Assembly (NCBI GenBank): GCA_963817945.1 | Contig: CAWFQH010000004.1 | Coordinates: 248,001 to 312,000, forward strand | DNA length: 64,000 bases | Origin: VRUE01 sp963817945 | GTDB taxonomy: Bacteria; Actinomycetota; Thermoleophilia; Solirubrobacterales; 70-9 | Direction: 5' to 3' | In this document: one piece after another, positions 43,720 to 53,455 of the stretch | How the letters are laid out: every line of letters starts with the position of its first letter | Position numbering within the stretch: the first letter of the stretch is position 1 | Position numbers and translations under genes: made by a program | The notes under the pieces: generated by a model | Database searches by the model: none | Seen by the model: only the letters and a program-made list of their open reading frames with translations | What the model was told of the DNA's origin: nothing

Positions 43720-45041
43720 GCGTACACCTCTCGCCGCGTCGCTTGCCTACTTATCCAGGAACGGAGGCGCCCCCGCCGATCTTCCGGGGCGCAGGCAGCA
43801 CCGAGGCCGAGCAGGAAGAAGAACGCGTAGGGGACGACCACGAAGGCGATCGTGTCGAAGGTCGCGCTCGCGACGGCAAGGGTGACGACTGCGGCTGCCG
43901 CGGCGAGGGCGGGCGGGGCGCGCTCGGGATCGTCGGTCCGGATTGCGCGTGCGCAGACGATCAGCGCCGCGATCAGCATCAGGACGAAGGCGGCAACCCC
44001 GATCCAGCCGTTGCCGATCAGGATCGCCAGGTACTCGTTGTCGAGCACCCGGTAGCGCTCCGGCTCGTAGGTCTGCCAGCCGCGGCCGACCAGCGGGTGA
44101 TTGAGGACCTCTGGCCCGATCGCGTTGAAGTCGGAGAGCCGGTCTCGCGAGGAGACCGCGCCGACAGCGCGGTCCGGGGCGAGCTGATCGCGCACCGAGC
44201 CGATCGCCGAAGGAGCGATCAGTGGGATCGCCAGCACCAACATGGCTCCCGCTGGGGCGGCTCGCAGGAGGCGGCGGGGGCGGAATAGGAAAAGGGTGCC
44301 GAGCCCGGCGGCGAGGACGATCGGTCCGGTTTTGCGCTGGGTGGAGAAGACGCCCGCGAGGAGGATCAGCGTCGCCACGACGTAGAGGACGCGCCGTTTA
44401 CGGGTGTTCGCGTAGAGGCCGCCGATGACCGCGAACGGGACGATCATGACGAGGAGCTGCGTTAGGGCCAGCGGGTGGGTCGTCGGCCCCAGCACAGGGA
44501 TCCGTCCGGCCGAGTCGTCCTCGGTGGCGATCGACGGCAATTCGAGCCCGCCCGGGATGAAGCGGCCGACGAGTTCGTAGAAGACGTTGTAGCCGGTGCG
44601 GAACTCCCAGACTGCCGCCGCCGCGGCGACGCAGCCGAGGCCGACGACTAGGGGAATGAAGCTGCGCGCTTCGCCCGGGCGAATGGTCGAGGAGACGATC
44701 GCGAACACCGCCACGAAGGAGAGCAGCAGCATCACCTTCTTCAACCCCAGCCCGAGCTCGCCGTGCAGCGCCAGCGTCTCGGAGTTGATCAGGATGCTGA
44801 CGATCGCGGTGATGACGAAGAAGGCGATCGCGCCGTGCAGGAGGCTGCCACGCAGCTTCGGCCTGCCGTTGCCGCGGACCGCGGCGAGAGCCAGCACCCA
44901 GAGTCCGGCGATTGCGATCAGGAAAGGGCGGTCGACCGGCAGCGTGGCCGCGTCGAACGGGACCAGGAACAGCATCGCCAGGAAGGCGGCAAGGCTCCAC
45001 GGCAGCAGTCGCGTGGTTCTCGGCCAGGCGTCGCCCGCCAT
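43716..45041 (-). CDS. O-antigen ligase / polymerase-like membrane protein
   Basis: The 441-residue protein has about eleven hydrophobic spans and the large outer loop typical of the Wzy/WaaL superfamily, ending in the ligase signature HPLVGRGWQTYEPERY followed by LDNEYLAILIGNGWIG. It would polymerise or ligate repeat units on the outer face of the membrane. The ATG at 45041 is selected; a longer frame to 45206 would run through the end of the Wzz gene. It lies 8 bp after that gene on the same strand. Confidence 0.87.
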   Translation of the reverse strand: MAGDAWPRTTRLLPWSLAAFLAMLFLVPFDAATLPVDRPFLIAIAGLWVLALAAVRGNGRPKLRGSLLHGAIAFFVITAIVSILINSETLALHGELGLGLKKVMLLLSFVAVFAIVSSTIRPGEARSFIPLVVGLGCVAAAAAVWEFRTGYNVFYELVGRFIPGGLELPSIATEDDSAGRIPVLGPTTHPLALTQLLVMIVPFAVIGGLYANTRKRRVLYVVATLILLAGVFSTQRKTGPIVLAAGLGTLFLFRPRRLLRAAPAGAMLVLAIPLIAPSAIGSVRDQLAPDRAVGAVSSRDRLSDFNAIGPEVLNHPLVGRGWQTYEPERYRVLDNEYLAILIGNGWIGVAAFVLMLIAALIVCARAIRTDDPERAPPALAAAAAVVTLAVASATFDTIAFVVVPYAFFFLLGLGAACAPEDRRGRLRSWISRQATRREVYA

Positions 45042-45049
45042 CGGCGCCC

Positions 45050-45910
45050 CTATCTGAGCCGGCGATTCGCGGCCGATGCGATCTCCGGTCGATCGCGATG
45101 CGCCACGGGACGCTCGACACCGCGGGCCGGCGTCAGCCGCGGTCCGTCGGCCGCCTCCTCGTCGGAGCGGGCGCCCTCCTCGGGCGGCAGCTCGGCGACG
45201 CGCCAATCGCGGACGAGCCCCGAGAGGACGACTATCAGCGCGCAGCCGACCACCAGCACACCGAAGAAGGCCAGCACGGCGAGCATCGGGCTGGCGCCGT
45301 CGTTGACCGTGCCGCCCTCGGCCCGCCCGAGCTGGGTCACCTCGACCCGGCGGTCTTTCGGCACGCCCGCGTCGAGGCGCCCCACGTATACGGTCAGCAC
45401 TTCGCTCGCGGCGCGGGCCAGCTCGATCGCGGCTTTAGCCGTCGGCGCCTGCGAGTAGATCGAGATGATCGGCAGGCTCTGCTGGGCGTCGAAGACGAGC
45501 CTGTGCACCGCGCCCTCTTCGGTGAGCTGGTTCGCCCGCGGCTCGGCCGGCACCGCCTGGTAGGTGGCGCGGTCGGTAAGGGTGCTGAACGGGCCTTCCG
45601 CCGCGACCTGCGATTGCGGCAGCCCCATCTCTCTGGCTATCGCGGTCCGCGCCTGGGGGCTGCTCATGTACTGGGCCAGCACGATTGCCCGCGAGGCCAG
45701 GGGACCCGGGTCGCGATCGACGTCGGCGATTGCCGACGTCGAGGCGTCGACCAGAATCTGGGCGCTGGCCGCGCCGACTGGCAGCTCGCGCTTTTGGAAC
45801 GAGGGCAGCTTGTAGCTGGTCGAGATGCCGACCAGGAGGGCCACCAGGACCACCAATGCCAGCCATCCCTTGCGGGCCCAGAGCTCTTTGAGGATTTCTA
45901 CGAGGTCCAT
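45050..45910 (-). CDS. Wzz-like polysaccharide chain-length determinant
   Basis: The 286-residue protein has the Wzz topology: TM helix 1 at about residues 16-35 (GWLALVVLVALLVGISTSYK), an extracytoplasmic domain of about 165 residues and TM helix 2 at about 207-228. A charged cytoplasmic tail of about 55 residues follows. It lacks a fused tyrosine kinase, and none is encoded nearby. It regulates polymer length together with the ligase/polymerase encoded 8 bp downstream. The ATG at 45910 is divergent from the GT2 at 46019, leaving 108 bp for two promoters. Confidence 0.87.
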   Translation of the reverse strand: MDLVEILKELWARKGWLALVVLVALLVGISTSYKLPSFQKRELPVGAASAQILVDASTSAIADVDRDPGPLASRAIVLAQYMSSPQARTAIAREMGLPQSQVAAEGPFSTLTDRATYQAVPAEPRANQLTEEGAVHRLVFDAQQSLPIISIYSQAPTAKAAIELARAASEVLTVYVGRLDAGVPKDRRVEVTQLGRAEGGTVNDGASPMLAVLAFFGVLVVGCALIVVLSGLVRDWRVAELPPEEGARSDEEAADGPRLTPARGVERPVAHRDRPEIASAANRRLR

Positions 45911-46018
45911 GCGTCGATCGGTGGGGCACGGAAAGAACGAGCGACCGCCGCCGTACTTTCGCCAGGCGCTGCTTGTCGTTCGAAAGCGCCAGCCGGTGGC
46001 GAACGTTCTTCGGTAGGT

Positions 46019-46915
46019 ATGAGCCCCTCGCCTGAGCGCCTGCTCGTCATCAGCCCGGTGCGCAACGAGGGTGGCCACATCGAGCGGGTGATCGAGTCGG
46101 TCTCCGCGCAGACGCGCCCCCCCGACGAATGGATCGTGGTCGACGACGGCTCCGAGGACGACACGGGAGAACTGCTGCGCGCGTTGGCCCCGCGGGTCCC
46201 GTTCATGCGGGTGGTGGCGGGGGCGCCGGACGCCCTGCCGGGCGGCGCACGGGACCGGCTGGCGCGGGCAGCGGCCCCGCGGGCGTTCAATGTCGGCCTC
46301 GCGCAGGCGCGCGACGAGTACACGCATGTCGCCAAGCTCGATGGCGACGTCGAGCTGCCGCCGGATTACTTCGAGCGGCTGCTCGAGCGCTTCCGCGAGG
46401 ACAGGAGGCTGGGGATCGCCTGCGGCGACCTGGTCGAGTCGACGGGTTCCGGCTGGCAGAGGCTGGCGATTCCGCCCCATCATGTCCACGGCGCCCTCAA
46501 GCTCTATTCGTGCCCGTGCCTGGAAGCGATCGGAGGGGTGCACGAGTGCCTCGGCTGGGACACGATCGATGAGACCTACGCTCGCATGCGTGGTTTCCGA
46601 ACGCGCTCCTTTCCCGACCTCGTCGCCAACCACCTGCGCCCGGCCGGCACCGCCGACGGAGCACTGCGCGGCCGTGCTCGCCACGGGCGCTGTGCCTGGA
46701 TCGCCCATTTCGGGTTTGGTTGGGTTGTCCTGCGCTCGCTCAAGGTGGGGGCGCGAATGCGTCCTCGCGGCCTCTCCGGGGCGGCCTTCCTGGGCGGCTA
46801 CATGCAGGCTGCGCTGGTTGGCGTGCCTCAGGTCGAAGACCGTGAGTTCCGGCGCTTCGTGCGTGGCGAGCTGCGCGGCCGGATGCGGGCAGCCCTGCGC
46901 CCGGGGCACGCCTGA
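46019..46915 (+). CDS. Family 2 glycosyltransferase
   Basis: The 298-residue protein has the GT2 donor site (VISPVRNEGGHIERVIESV, EWIVVDDGSEDDTGELL) and the DxD-type motif in HVAKLDGDVELP. A C-terminal half contains ECLGWDTIDETYARMRGFRT. No membrane span is obvious, so it probably acts at the cytoplasmic face. Its TGA overlaps the ATG of the intact asparagine synthetase (TGATG at 46913-46917), so the two products are coupled. Confidence 0.88.
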   Translation: MSPSPERLLVISPVRNEGGHIERVIESVSAQTRPPDEWIVVDDGSEDDTGELLRALAPRVPFMRVVAGAPDALPGGARDRLARAAAPRAFNVGLAQARDEYTHVAKLDGDVELPPDYFERLLERFREDRRLGIACGDLVESTGSGWQRLAIPPHHVHGALKLYSCPCLEAIGGVHECLGWDTIDETYARMRGFRTRSFPDLVANHLRPAGTADGALRGRARHGRCAWIAHFGFGWVVLRSLKVGARMRPRGLSGAAFLGGYMQAALVGVPQVEDREFRRFVRGELRGRMRAALRPGHA

Positions 46916-48873
46916 TGTGCGGAATCGCCGGCATCGCGGCCAGCGACCCGAACCGGACGCCGCTGGGGTGGCCGGAACTGGGGGCGATGACCGATGCGAT
47001 CGAGCACCGCGGGCCCGACGACGAGGGCCATCTGCGCGAGCCAGGAGTGGCTCTGGGCATGCGCAGGCTGAGCATCATCGACCCGGGCGGGAGCCCGCAG
47101 CCGGTTGCCAGCGAGGACGGGAGCATCGTCGCCGTCTTCAACGGCGAGATCTACAACTTCCAGGAATTGCGGGAGGGATTGCGGGCGCGTGGCCACCGTT
47201 TCGCGACCGAGGGCGACGGCGAGGCGATCGTGCACCTCTACGAGGAGCACGGACCTCGCTTCGTCCGCCACCTGCGCGGCATGTTCGCGGTAGCGCTCTG
47301 GGACCGATCGCGACGGCGACTGGTTCTGGCTCGCGACCGGATGGGTGTGAAGCCGCTGTACGTGGCGGAGACGGAGGCGGGGGTCGCCTTTGCGTCGGAG
47401 GTGAAGTCGCTCGTCGCGGCGGGGCTGCTGCAACCGCGGCTCGACCCGATGGCGGCCGAGCTGTTCATGGGCTGGGGCTACGTCCCGGGCCCGGCGACCC
47501 TCTTCGCCGGGGTGCGCAAGCTGGCGCCGGCCTCCTATCTCGTGGTCGAGGGCGGGCAGCCGGTCGAGGAGCGGGAGTACTGGAGCCCGTGGGGCCCACT
47601 GGCGGAGCCGGTCGGCGGCAGCTGGGACGAGGACCGCGAGCAGCTCCTGCAACTGCTGCGAAAAGCCACGCAAGAACGCATGGTGAGCGACGTGCCGCTC
47701 GGCGTGATGTTGAGTGGCGGCCTCGACTCCAGCCTGATCGCGGCGTTGATGGCGGAGACCTCTTCGAGGCCGATTCAAACCTTCTCGGTCGGCTTCGTCG
47801 AGGACGGTGCGGCCAACGAGCTCGACGATGCCAGGCGGGTTGCCGAGCAGCTTGGCGCCGACCACCATGCGCTGGAAACGAGCGCGCTCGATCACCCCGA
47901 TTTGCTCGACGAAGCGCTGCGGCATCTGGAGGAGCCGATCGCCGACCTGTCCTGCGTTGGGATGCTGCTTTTGAGCCGGCTCGCCCGCGAGAGCGTGACC
48001 GTGGCGCTGTCGGGCCAGGGCGCCGACGAGCTGCTCGGTGGCTACCGCAAACACCAGATTGCCTGGGGTGCCGATCGACTCTCGCGCCTGGCGCCGCTGC
48101 GAGCGGCGGCCGAGCTGGCCGCTCGCCTCGGGGCGCCGGAGTCCACCCGCGCACGCGGGCTGACGGCGCTCTCGACGCGCGACCAGGTCGAGCGGATGCT
48201 CGCGATGAGTCGCGTCGTTCAGCCCCGTCAACGGCTCGACCTCTTCACGCCCGAGTTCCTCTGCGAAGGGGCCGAGGCCGAGATCGCTGGCCCCGTGGGT
48301 CGCAATGCCGCCGTCCCCCGCAACTCGGCGCTGGCCGCGACGCTCCACTTCGATGCCCGCACGATGCTCGTCGACAACATGCTCCTCTACTTCGACAAGA
48401 TGTCGATGGCGGCCTCGCTGGAGGTGCGGGTCCCGTTCATGGACCACGACGTCGTCTCCTTCTGCTGCGCGTTGCCGGACTCGCGCAAGGTCCGGCTGGG
48501 CAATCGCAAGGAGCTGCTGAAGCGAGTGGCCCGCGGGCTTGTCGACGACGCGATCATCGACAAGCGCAAGCGCGGCTTCTTCCACTCGGCGCTTGGAACC
48601 TGGCTGACGGCGCAGCGCGAGGGGTTGATCGAGGAGACGCTGCGCGACCCGCGTGTCGCGGCGCGAGGCCTCTACCGGGCCGAGGAGCTCGAGCGCCTGC
48701 TGACGGCGGCGGGGGAGGGTGGGAAGAAGGCCGACCAGCGCCTCTTTTGCCTCTTCCTCCTGGAGCGCTGGATGCGCGAGTGGGTCGATGCTCCTGCCTC
48801 GTTGCAACCTGCCCGTGAGCGGTCCGGTGAAATGGCAAGAATCGGGGCCGCGGGAGCGTTGATCGAGCGGTGA
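46915..48873 (+). CDS. asnB: Glutamine-hydrolysing asparagine synthetase (intact copy)
   Basis: The 652-residue protein has the class II glutaminase domain with Cys2 (MCGIAGIAASDPN), AVFNGEIYNFQELREGL, the ATP loop VMLSGGLDSSLIAALMAE, LSGQGADELLGGYRKH and MDHDVVSF. It resembles the first AsnB in this locus but with different flanks, so the two are paralogues and not a recent duplication. In exopolysaccharide clusters such enzymes are thought to amidate sugar or peptide carboxylates. It is coupled to the GT2 upstream and to the flippase downstream (GTGA overlap at 48870). Confidence 0.93.
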   Translation: MCGIAGIAASDPNRTPLGWPELGAMTDAIEHRGPDDEGHLREPGVALGMRRLSIIDPGGSPQPVASEDGSIVAVFNGEIYNFQELREGLRARGHRFATEGDGEAIVHLYEEHGPRFVRHLRGMFAVALWDRSRRRLVLARDRMGVKPLYVAETEAGVAFASEVKSLVAAGLLQPRLDPMAAELFMGWGYVPGPATLFAGVRKLAPASYLVVEGGQPVEEREYWSPWGPLAEPVGGSWDEDREQLLQLLRKATQERMVSDVPLGVMLSGGLDSSLIAALMAETSSRPIQTFSVGFVEDGAANELDDARRVAEQLGADHHALETSALDHPDLLDEALRHLEEPIADLSCVGMLLLSRLARESVTVALSGQGADELLGGYRKHQIAWGADRLSRLAPLRAAAELAARLGAPESTRARGLTALSTRDQVERMLAMSRVVQPRQRLDLFTPEFLCEGAEAEIAGPVGRNAAVPRNSALAATLHFDARTMLVDNMLLYFDKMSMAASLEVRVPFMDHDVVSFCCALPDSRKVRLGNRKELLKRVARGLVDDAIIDKRKRGFFHSALGTWLTAQREGLIEETLRDPRVAARGLYRAEELERLLTAAGEGGKKADQRLFCLFLLERWMREWVDAPASLQPARERSGEMARIGAAGALIER

Positions 48874-50393
48874 CCGGACCGGCGGACGAGACCCTGCGCG
48901 AGAAGCACGCCAGCGCTGGCGTGGCGATGGCCGCCGCGACGCTGGCGATGGCGGCGACCTCCGGGATCCAGGCCCTGCTGTACCTGAGCTCGATGGGGGT
49001 GAGTGGGCGAACCGACGGTTTCTTCGTCGCCTTCGCCCTCTACGCGGTGTTCGGCGTTTTCAGCCAGAGCATCCGCATGACCTCGGCGAACCTGCTCGTC
49101 GGCGACCGACCGCGGCTGGTGAGCGTCGAGTACGGGGCCTGCCTGGCGTTGATCGGGGCGCCGGTCCTGATCGCCACGGTGGCGCTGGCCGGGCCGCTCT
49201 CCGAGCTGCTCGCGCCGGGGTTGGCGCCGGCCGATCGCGCGGTTACGGCCGGGGCGCTGCCATTGCTGGGAATCGCGATGGTGCTGCAGCTCTGGGCCGC
49301 GGGTGGAGCGACCCTGCTGGCCGTCCGCGACCGCTTTCGCGCCGTCGCCCTCGCCTATGTCGCCGGGGCGGTGGCCGGACTGGCTGCCTATCTGGTCGCC
49401 GCGCCGCTTGCTGGCGAGCTCGTGCTCGGCTGGTCGATGCTGGCGATGGCCGCCGTGACCTTCGCCCTGATGCTGATCGGGCTGCGCGGCTCGAGGCCGG
49501 CCGGCGGGCGGGCGCGCGGCTCGCTCGGCCCGGCGCGGCTGACGACGATGTCCGGCCTGATCCTCGGGCGGACGGCGATATACCTCGCCTTCAACGCCCT
49601 CTACATGATCACGCTCGCTTTCGCCGGCGGCTATGCAGAAGGGGACGCCACCGTGCTCTCCTACGCCTACCTGTTCGTCAGCTACCTGGTTGCCGGAACC
49701 GCTTTCGCACTTGGCCTCTCGCGAATCGCCGACATGCGCCGAGGCGTGCTTGACCGCTGGCGCACGGTGCTCGCCGACACCGTGCTGTCCGGTTTCCGTT
49801 ACTCGATGCTGATCGCCGCCCCGGCGCTTGCCGGCCTGGTGGCGGTTGGCGCACCGCTGATCGGCGAGCTGCTTCCCGCCAGCTTCGGTCCCCACGAGGT
49901 CGACTCCCTGCGCTCCTTCGGGGTGTTGCTGGCGCCGTGGACGATTGCGGCGCTGCTGGTGAATCTGCTGCTGCCGGCGATGCTGGCGCTCGGGCGGGGG
50001 CGGCTGGTCAACGGGATGGCCCCGGCTTTGGTGCTGGTGCACGTCGCCGCGACCGCGGTCGGTGGCGCCCTCTTCGGGATCGGGGGAGTGGTCGGCGCCG
50101 CCTTCGTGGCGCCGCTCGCCTTCGCGACGGTCCTGCTCGGCGTTGGTGCCCCCGGGGCCCGCCGCACCTTGGCGCTGGCACTGGCGCGCGACGCAACCCG
50201 CCTCGCCGCGCTCGCCGTCGCCTGCTTCGGACTCGCGGTCCCAGTTGCCGCCCTTCTTGCCGATGGGCTTGTCGGCACCCTGGTGGCAGGGGCGCTCGGC
50301 AGCAGTCTTTACGTTGCCGGGCTTGGGATCGCCGTGCCGGGGCAGGTCCGGGTGGTCGCCGCGGCGATCAGGCCGAAGCCGGCCGCCGGCTGA
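48870..50393 (+). CDS. MurJ/MviN-type lipid-linked glycan flippase
   Basis: The 507-residue protein has about fourteen spans arranged like MATE/MOP flippases, with an N-terminal region typical of MviN/MurJ (GRTDGFFVAFALYAVFGVFS, SIRMTSANLLVGD). It may be a dedicated exporter for this locus and not the cell's lipid II flippase; the context of glycosyltransferase and AsnB genes favours that. The GTG start overlaps the AsnB stop. Its 3' end overlaps the convergent GT4 gene by 26 bp. Confidence 0.85.
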   Translation: MTGPADETLREKHASAGVAMAAATLAMAATSGIQALLYLSSMGVSGRTDGFFVAFALYAVFGVFSQSIRMTSANLLVGDRPRLVSVEYGACLALIGAPVLIATVALAGPLSELLAPGLAPADRAVTAGALPLLGIAMVLQLWAAGGATLLAVRDRFRAVALAYVAGAVAGLAAYLVAAPLAGELVLGWSMLAMAAVTFALMLIGLRGSRPAGGRARGSLGPARLTTMSGLILGRTAIYLAFNALYMITLAFAGGYAEGDATVLSYAYLFVSYLVAGTAFALGLSRIADMRRGVLDRWRTVLADTVLSGFRYSMLIAAPALAGLVAVGAPLIGELLPASFGPHEVDSLRSFGVLLAPWTIAALLVNLLLPAMLALGRGRLVNGMAPALVLVHVAATAVGGALFGIGGVVGAAFVAPLAFATVLLGVGAPGARRTLALALARDATRLAALAVACFGLAVPVAALLADGLVGTLVAGALGSSLYVAGLGIAVPGQVRVVAAAIRPKPAAG

Positions 50394-51549
50394 CCACGAG
50401 GTCGTCGATCAGCTCGAGGTAGCGCTGGCGCTGGCGCCGCCACTCCATTCGCTCGAGCCGCTGCGAGGCGCGCTCGGCGCGCTCGCGTGCCGCTGCCGGA
50501 TTGGCTCGCACAGCTTCGATCGCCGCCGCGATCGAAGCCGGCTCGCCGGGCTCGGCGAAGCTCAGCTCGGTGGGGCCGAAGTAGCGTTCGATCACCGGCA
50601 GCCGCGACGCGATCGCGGGCAGCCCCATGTGGACGTACTCGAGCAGCTTGACCGGCAGCAAGAGCTCGGTGAAGTCGTCGCGCAGGGTCGGCACGACCCC
50701 GAGGTGCGCCCGCTCGAGCCGCGCCGGAATCTCCTCGACGGGGGTCGGCTGCGGCGCGATCCGCACTCCCTCTGGTGCGATTGCGGCGGCCTGCTCCGCG
50801 AGGGCCCGAGCCGCCTCGGCGTCGGAGCCGTATACGTCGAGGGCGATCGGGGCGCCGCGCTTGCGCAGCAGGCCGACAGCGCGCACCAGCGCCTCGACCC
50901 CGAATCGATCGGCGAGGCCGCCGTGGTAGACAACGCGCAGCTCGCCATCGGTTGGGAGCGTGATCGGGATCCGGCGCTCGCCGAAGACGCGCTCGTCGGG
51001 CGTGTTCATCACGACTCGCGTCTGGGCGCCGGCGACGCCGCGCTGGCGCAGCAGCTCGCGCGCCTCCTCGGTAACGAACACGTGGCCGTCGGCGAGCGCC
51101 GCGCTGAAGCGCTCCTCGGCCCGGATCAACCGCACCAGGGGGTGGTCCGGTGGGCGGTCGAACAAGGTCGCGAACAGCTCCGGGAAGGTGTCGTGGAAGT
51201 TGAGGATGATCGGCGTGCCGCGCAGCTTCGGCCGCAGCGCCGCGAGGACCAGCACGTCCGGCATGTTGTGGATCTCGATCAGGTCGAAGCGGCGGTCCCG
51301 ATCGAGGGCGCTGACCTTGCGCGCGGCGCCCGCTAGGAACCGGGCGTTGCCCTCCAGGTAGGCGCGGGCACCGCCCCGCGGCTTGCCCGTCGAGGCGCGG
51401 TGGGTGCGGATCGTTCCCGCCCCGACTCGCTCGGCGCCGTCGTCGCTGAGGCAGACGCAATCGACCTCGTCCCCGCGTTCGGCGAGAGCGCGCGCCTGGC
51501 GCTGGATGCGCGAGTCGACCAGGTAGTCGGAGTAGTGGACCATGCACAC
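50368..51549 (-). CDS. Family 4 glycosyltransferase
   Basis: The protein of about 393 residues begins near MVHYSDYLVDSRIQRQARAL. It shows the GT-B pattern: RFDLIEIHNMPDVLVLAALR, PIILNFHDTFPE, VVYHGGLADRFGVEALVRA and the nucleotide-sugar-binding end LLLPVKLLEYVHMGLPAIAS. The start is uncertain: a GTG at 51549 or the ATG at 51543, since the open frame continues into the aminotransferase gene. It is the last gene of the long minus-strand operon that starts near 58899. Confidence 0.88.
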   Translation of the reverse strand: MCMVHYSDYLVDSRIQRQARALAERGDEVDCVCLSDDGAERVGAGTIRTHRASTGKPRGGARAYLEGNARFLAGAARKVSALDRDRRFDLIEIHNMPDVLVLAALRPKLRGTPIILNFHDTFPELFATLFDRPPDHPLVRLIRAEERFSAALADGHVFVTEEARELLRQRGVAGAQTRVVMNTPDERVFGERRIPITLPTDGELRVVYHGGLADRFGVEALVRAVGLLRKRGAPIALDVYGSDAEAARALAEQAAAIAPEGVRIAPQPTPVEEIPARLERAHLGVVPTLRDDFTELLLPVKLLEYVHMGLPAIASRLPVIERYFGPTELSFAEPGEPASIAAAIEAVRANPAAARERAERASQRLERMEWRRQRQRYLELIDDLVVSRRPASA

Positions 51550-51586
51550 CCGCAGGCCGCGGCGACGGCCGTTGTGCGGGAGCGAA

Positions 51587-52753
51587 TCAGGATTCGGGCG
51601 CGTCAAGGCCCTTGGCCGCCGCGGCGATCTCGGCGATCTGCCAGTCCTCGATCGCCGGGAAGATCGGCAGCGAGCAGCATTCGGCGGCCAGGCGCTCGGC
51701 GGCGGGGAGCGAGCCTGGACCGAGGCCCAGCTCCGCATAGGCCGGCTGCAGGTGAATCGGAGTCGGGTAGTGGATTGCGCTTGCCACCCCGCGTTCGTCG
51801 AGCCGGGTGCGAAGCGCGTCGCGCTCGTCGGTGCGGACCACGAACAGGTGGAAGACGTGGTCTCCGTCCGCTGGCGCCGATCCCGGCAGGACCAGGCCGC
51901 TGTCGGCCAGTGCCGAGCTGAGCTCACGGCCGGCCCGGCGCCGCCTCTCGTTCCACTCGGCGAGCCGCCCCAGCTTCACTTCGAGAATCGCCGCCTGCAG
52001 AGAGTCGAGGCGGTCGGTCCCTGCCGCGAGCTCGTGGCGATGGCGGACCGCCTCGCCGTGGGAGCGGAGCAAGCGGACGCGATCGGCAAGCTCCTTGTCG
52101 GAGGTCACCATGGCGCCGCCGTCGCCCCAGCCGCCGAGGTTCTTGGTCGGATAGAAGCTGAAGCAGCCGGCGTCGGCGAGCGAGCCGACCGGGCGACCTC
52201 GATAGCGGGCGCCGTGCGCCTGGCAGGCATCCTCGATAACGAAGATCCCGCGGGCGCGGCAGAGATCGACGATCGGATCCATCTCGACCGTGCGGCCGAA
52301 GAGGTGGACGGGGATGACGCAGCGCGTACGGTCGTTCAGCGCTTCCTCGACGATCTCGGCCGTGACAACTGCGGTCTCGGGGTCGACGTCGACCAAGCGC
52401 GGACGGGCGCCGACGGCCGTGACCGCCTCGGCGGTGGCGATGAAGCTGTAGGTGGGGACGACCACCTCGTCGCCGGGCCCGATCCCGAGGCCGCGCAGCG
52501 CGAGTTCCAGCGCCGCCGTCCCAGAGGAGACTCCGACCGCGTGCTCGGTCCCGCAAAAGTCCGCGAAGCCGCGCTCGAAACTCTCGAGCTCGCTTCCCAG
52601 GGTGAAGGCGGAGTCGCGCGCCACGCGCTCGACGACCTCGAGCAGCTCGGCCAGCAAATCCGGATGGGCGCTGTCGAGGCGGATGAACGGCACGCGCTTG
52701 GCTGACGTGGCGGCCGCCGACAGCGATCGGCTCATTTCGGCCGTCGCGCTCAC
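51587..52753 (-). CDS. DegT/DnrJ/EryC1 family sugar aminotransferase (WbpE-like)
   Basis: The 388-residue PLP enzyme has the family features: AVGVSSGTAALELALRGLGI, DEVVVPTYSFIATAEAV, VIPVHLFGRTVEMDPI, EDACQAHGARYRG and the PLP lysine in FYPTKNLGGWGDGG. In WbpE/WlbC it aminates the 3-keto sugar produced by a Gfo/Idh enzyme; both partner types occur in this locus. The GTG at 52753 overlaps the regulator stop (GTGA), which supports this start over the ATG 18 bp downstream. Confidence 0.92.
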   Translation of the reverse strand: MSATAEMSRSLSAAATSAKRVPFIRLDSAHPDLLAELLEVVERVARDSAFTLGSELESFERGFADFCGTEHAVGVSSGTAALELALRGLGIGPGDEVVVPTYSFIATAEAVTAVGARPRLVDVDPETAVVTAEIVEEALNDRTRCVIPVHLFGRTVEMDPIVDLCRARGIFVIEDACQAHGARYRGRPVGSLADAGCFSFYPTKNLGGWGDGGAMVTSDKELADRVRLLRSHGEAVRHRHELAAGTDRLDSLQAAILEVKLGRLAEWNERRRRAGRELSSALADSGLVLPGSAPADGDHVFHLFVVRTDERDALRTRLDERGVASAIHYPTPIHLQPAYAELGLGPGSLPAAERLAAECCSLPIFPAIEDWQIAEIAAAAKGLDAPES

Positions 52754-53400
52754 GTTGTCCTTACCCGCTGTTCGAGATCGAGAAAGAGCGCCGCGGCCTC
52801 GCGGCGGGAGCGGACGCCGAACTTGGCGAAAGCCGACGAGAGGTGGCTCTTGATCGTGCTCTCCGAGAGGAAGAGTCGCTCGGCGATCTGGGCGTTGGTG
52901 AGACCGTTCGACACGAACGCCAGCACCTGGCGCTCGCGGTGGGAAAGCGTCGGTCGCTCGACGCCGGCCCGGACCTTCCGTGGCACGACCGACTGCCCGC
53001 TGGCGACCGCGTTGATCGCGAGCGCGAGCGTGGTCTCGAGTTCGGGCTCGAAAACGACCGCATCGGCGCCAGCATCGAGGGCGCGGCGAACGCCGATGCC
53101 ACTCGTCGGTTGCGAGATGGCGACGATTGCCGGCTCGCGCAGTTCGCGCCGCAGGCGGCGCAGGTTCGTCATGTCCCTCGGTAGATCGACGCTGCAGATC
53201 GCGACGATGACCGCGGCCGGGTCGATGTCGAGCTCGAAGAGCTCTTCCGGTGCGTTTACTCGGAGCATCGGGCTCAGGTCGTGTTCGGCAAGCGCCACCT
53301 CGATCCGGCGATGAGTCTTGGGGTCGCCCGCGCTGACGACCACACAGAGCTCGCCACCCGACGCGCGAGCGTCGCCAACCGCCTCTTTTAGAGCCGTCAT
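52750..53400 (-). CDS. LuxR-type regulator with degenerate receiver domain
   Basis: The 216-residue protein has a receiver-like domain (about residues 17-135) and a LuxR HTH (LSHRERQVLAFVSNGLTNAQ, with IAERLFLSESTIKSHL). The receiver lacks key residues. At the phospho-acceptor position, four before the loop proline, there is Ser70 (CSVDLP), and the switch lysine is Glu118 (FEP). It is therefore unlikely to be controlled by ordinary phosphorylation. It overlaps the aminotransferase gene by 4 bp and sits within the polysaccharide operon, so local control is plausible. The ATG at 53400 has no strong ribosome site; a TTG at 53412 is possible. Confidence 0.83.
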   Translation of the reverse strand: MTALKEAVGDARASGGELCVVVSAGDPKTHRRIEVALAEHDLSPMLRVNAPEELFELDIDPAAVIVAICSVDLPRDMTNLRRLRRELREPAIVAISQPTSGIGVRRALDAGADAVVFEPELETTLALAINAVASGQSVVPRKVRAGVERPTLSHRERQVLAFVSNGLTNAQIAERLFLSESTIKSHLSSAFAKFGVRSRREAAALFLDLEQRVRTT

Positions 53401-53455
53401 CTGTGCAAGCAACGCTGTGAAGAGGCGGCAGCTTCCGCAGTCGCCGAGGAGCGCT

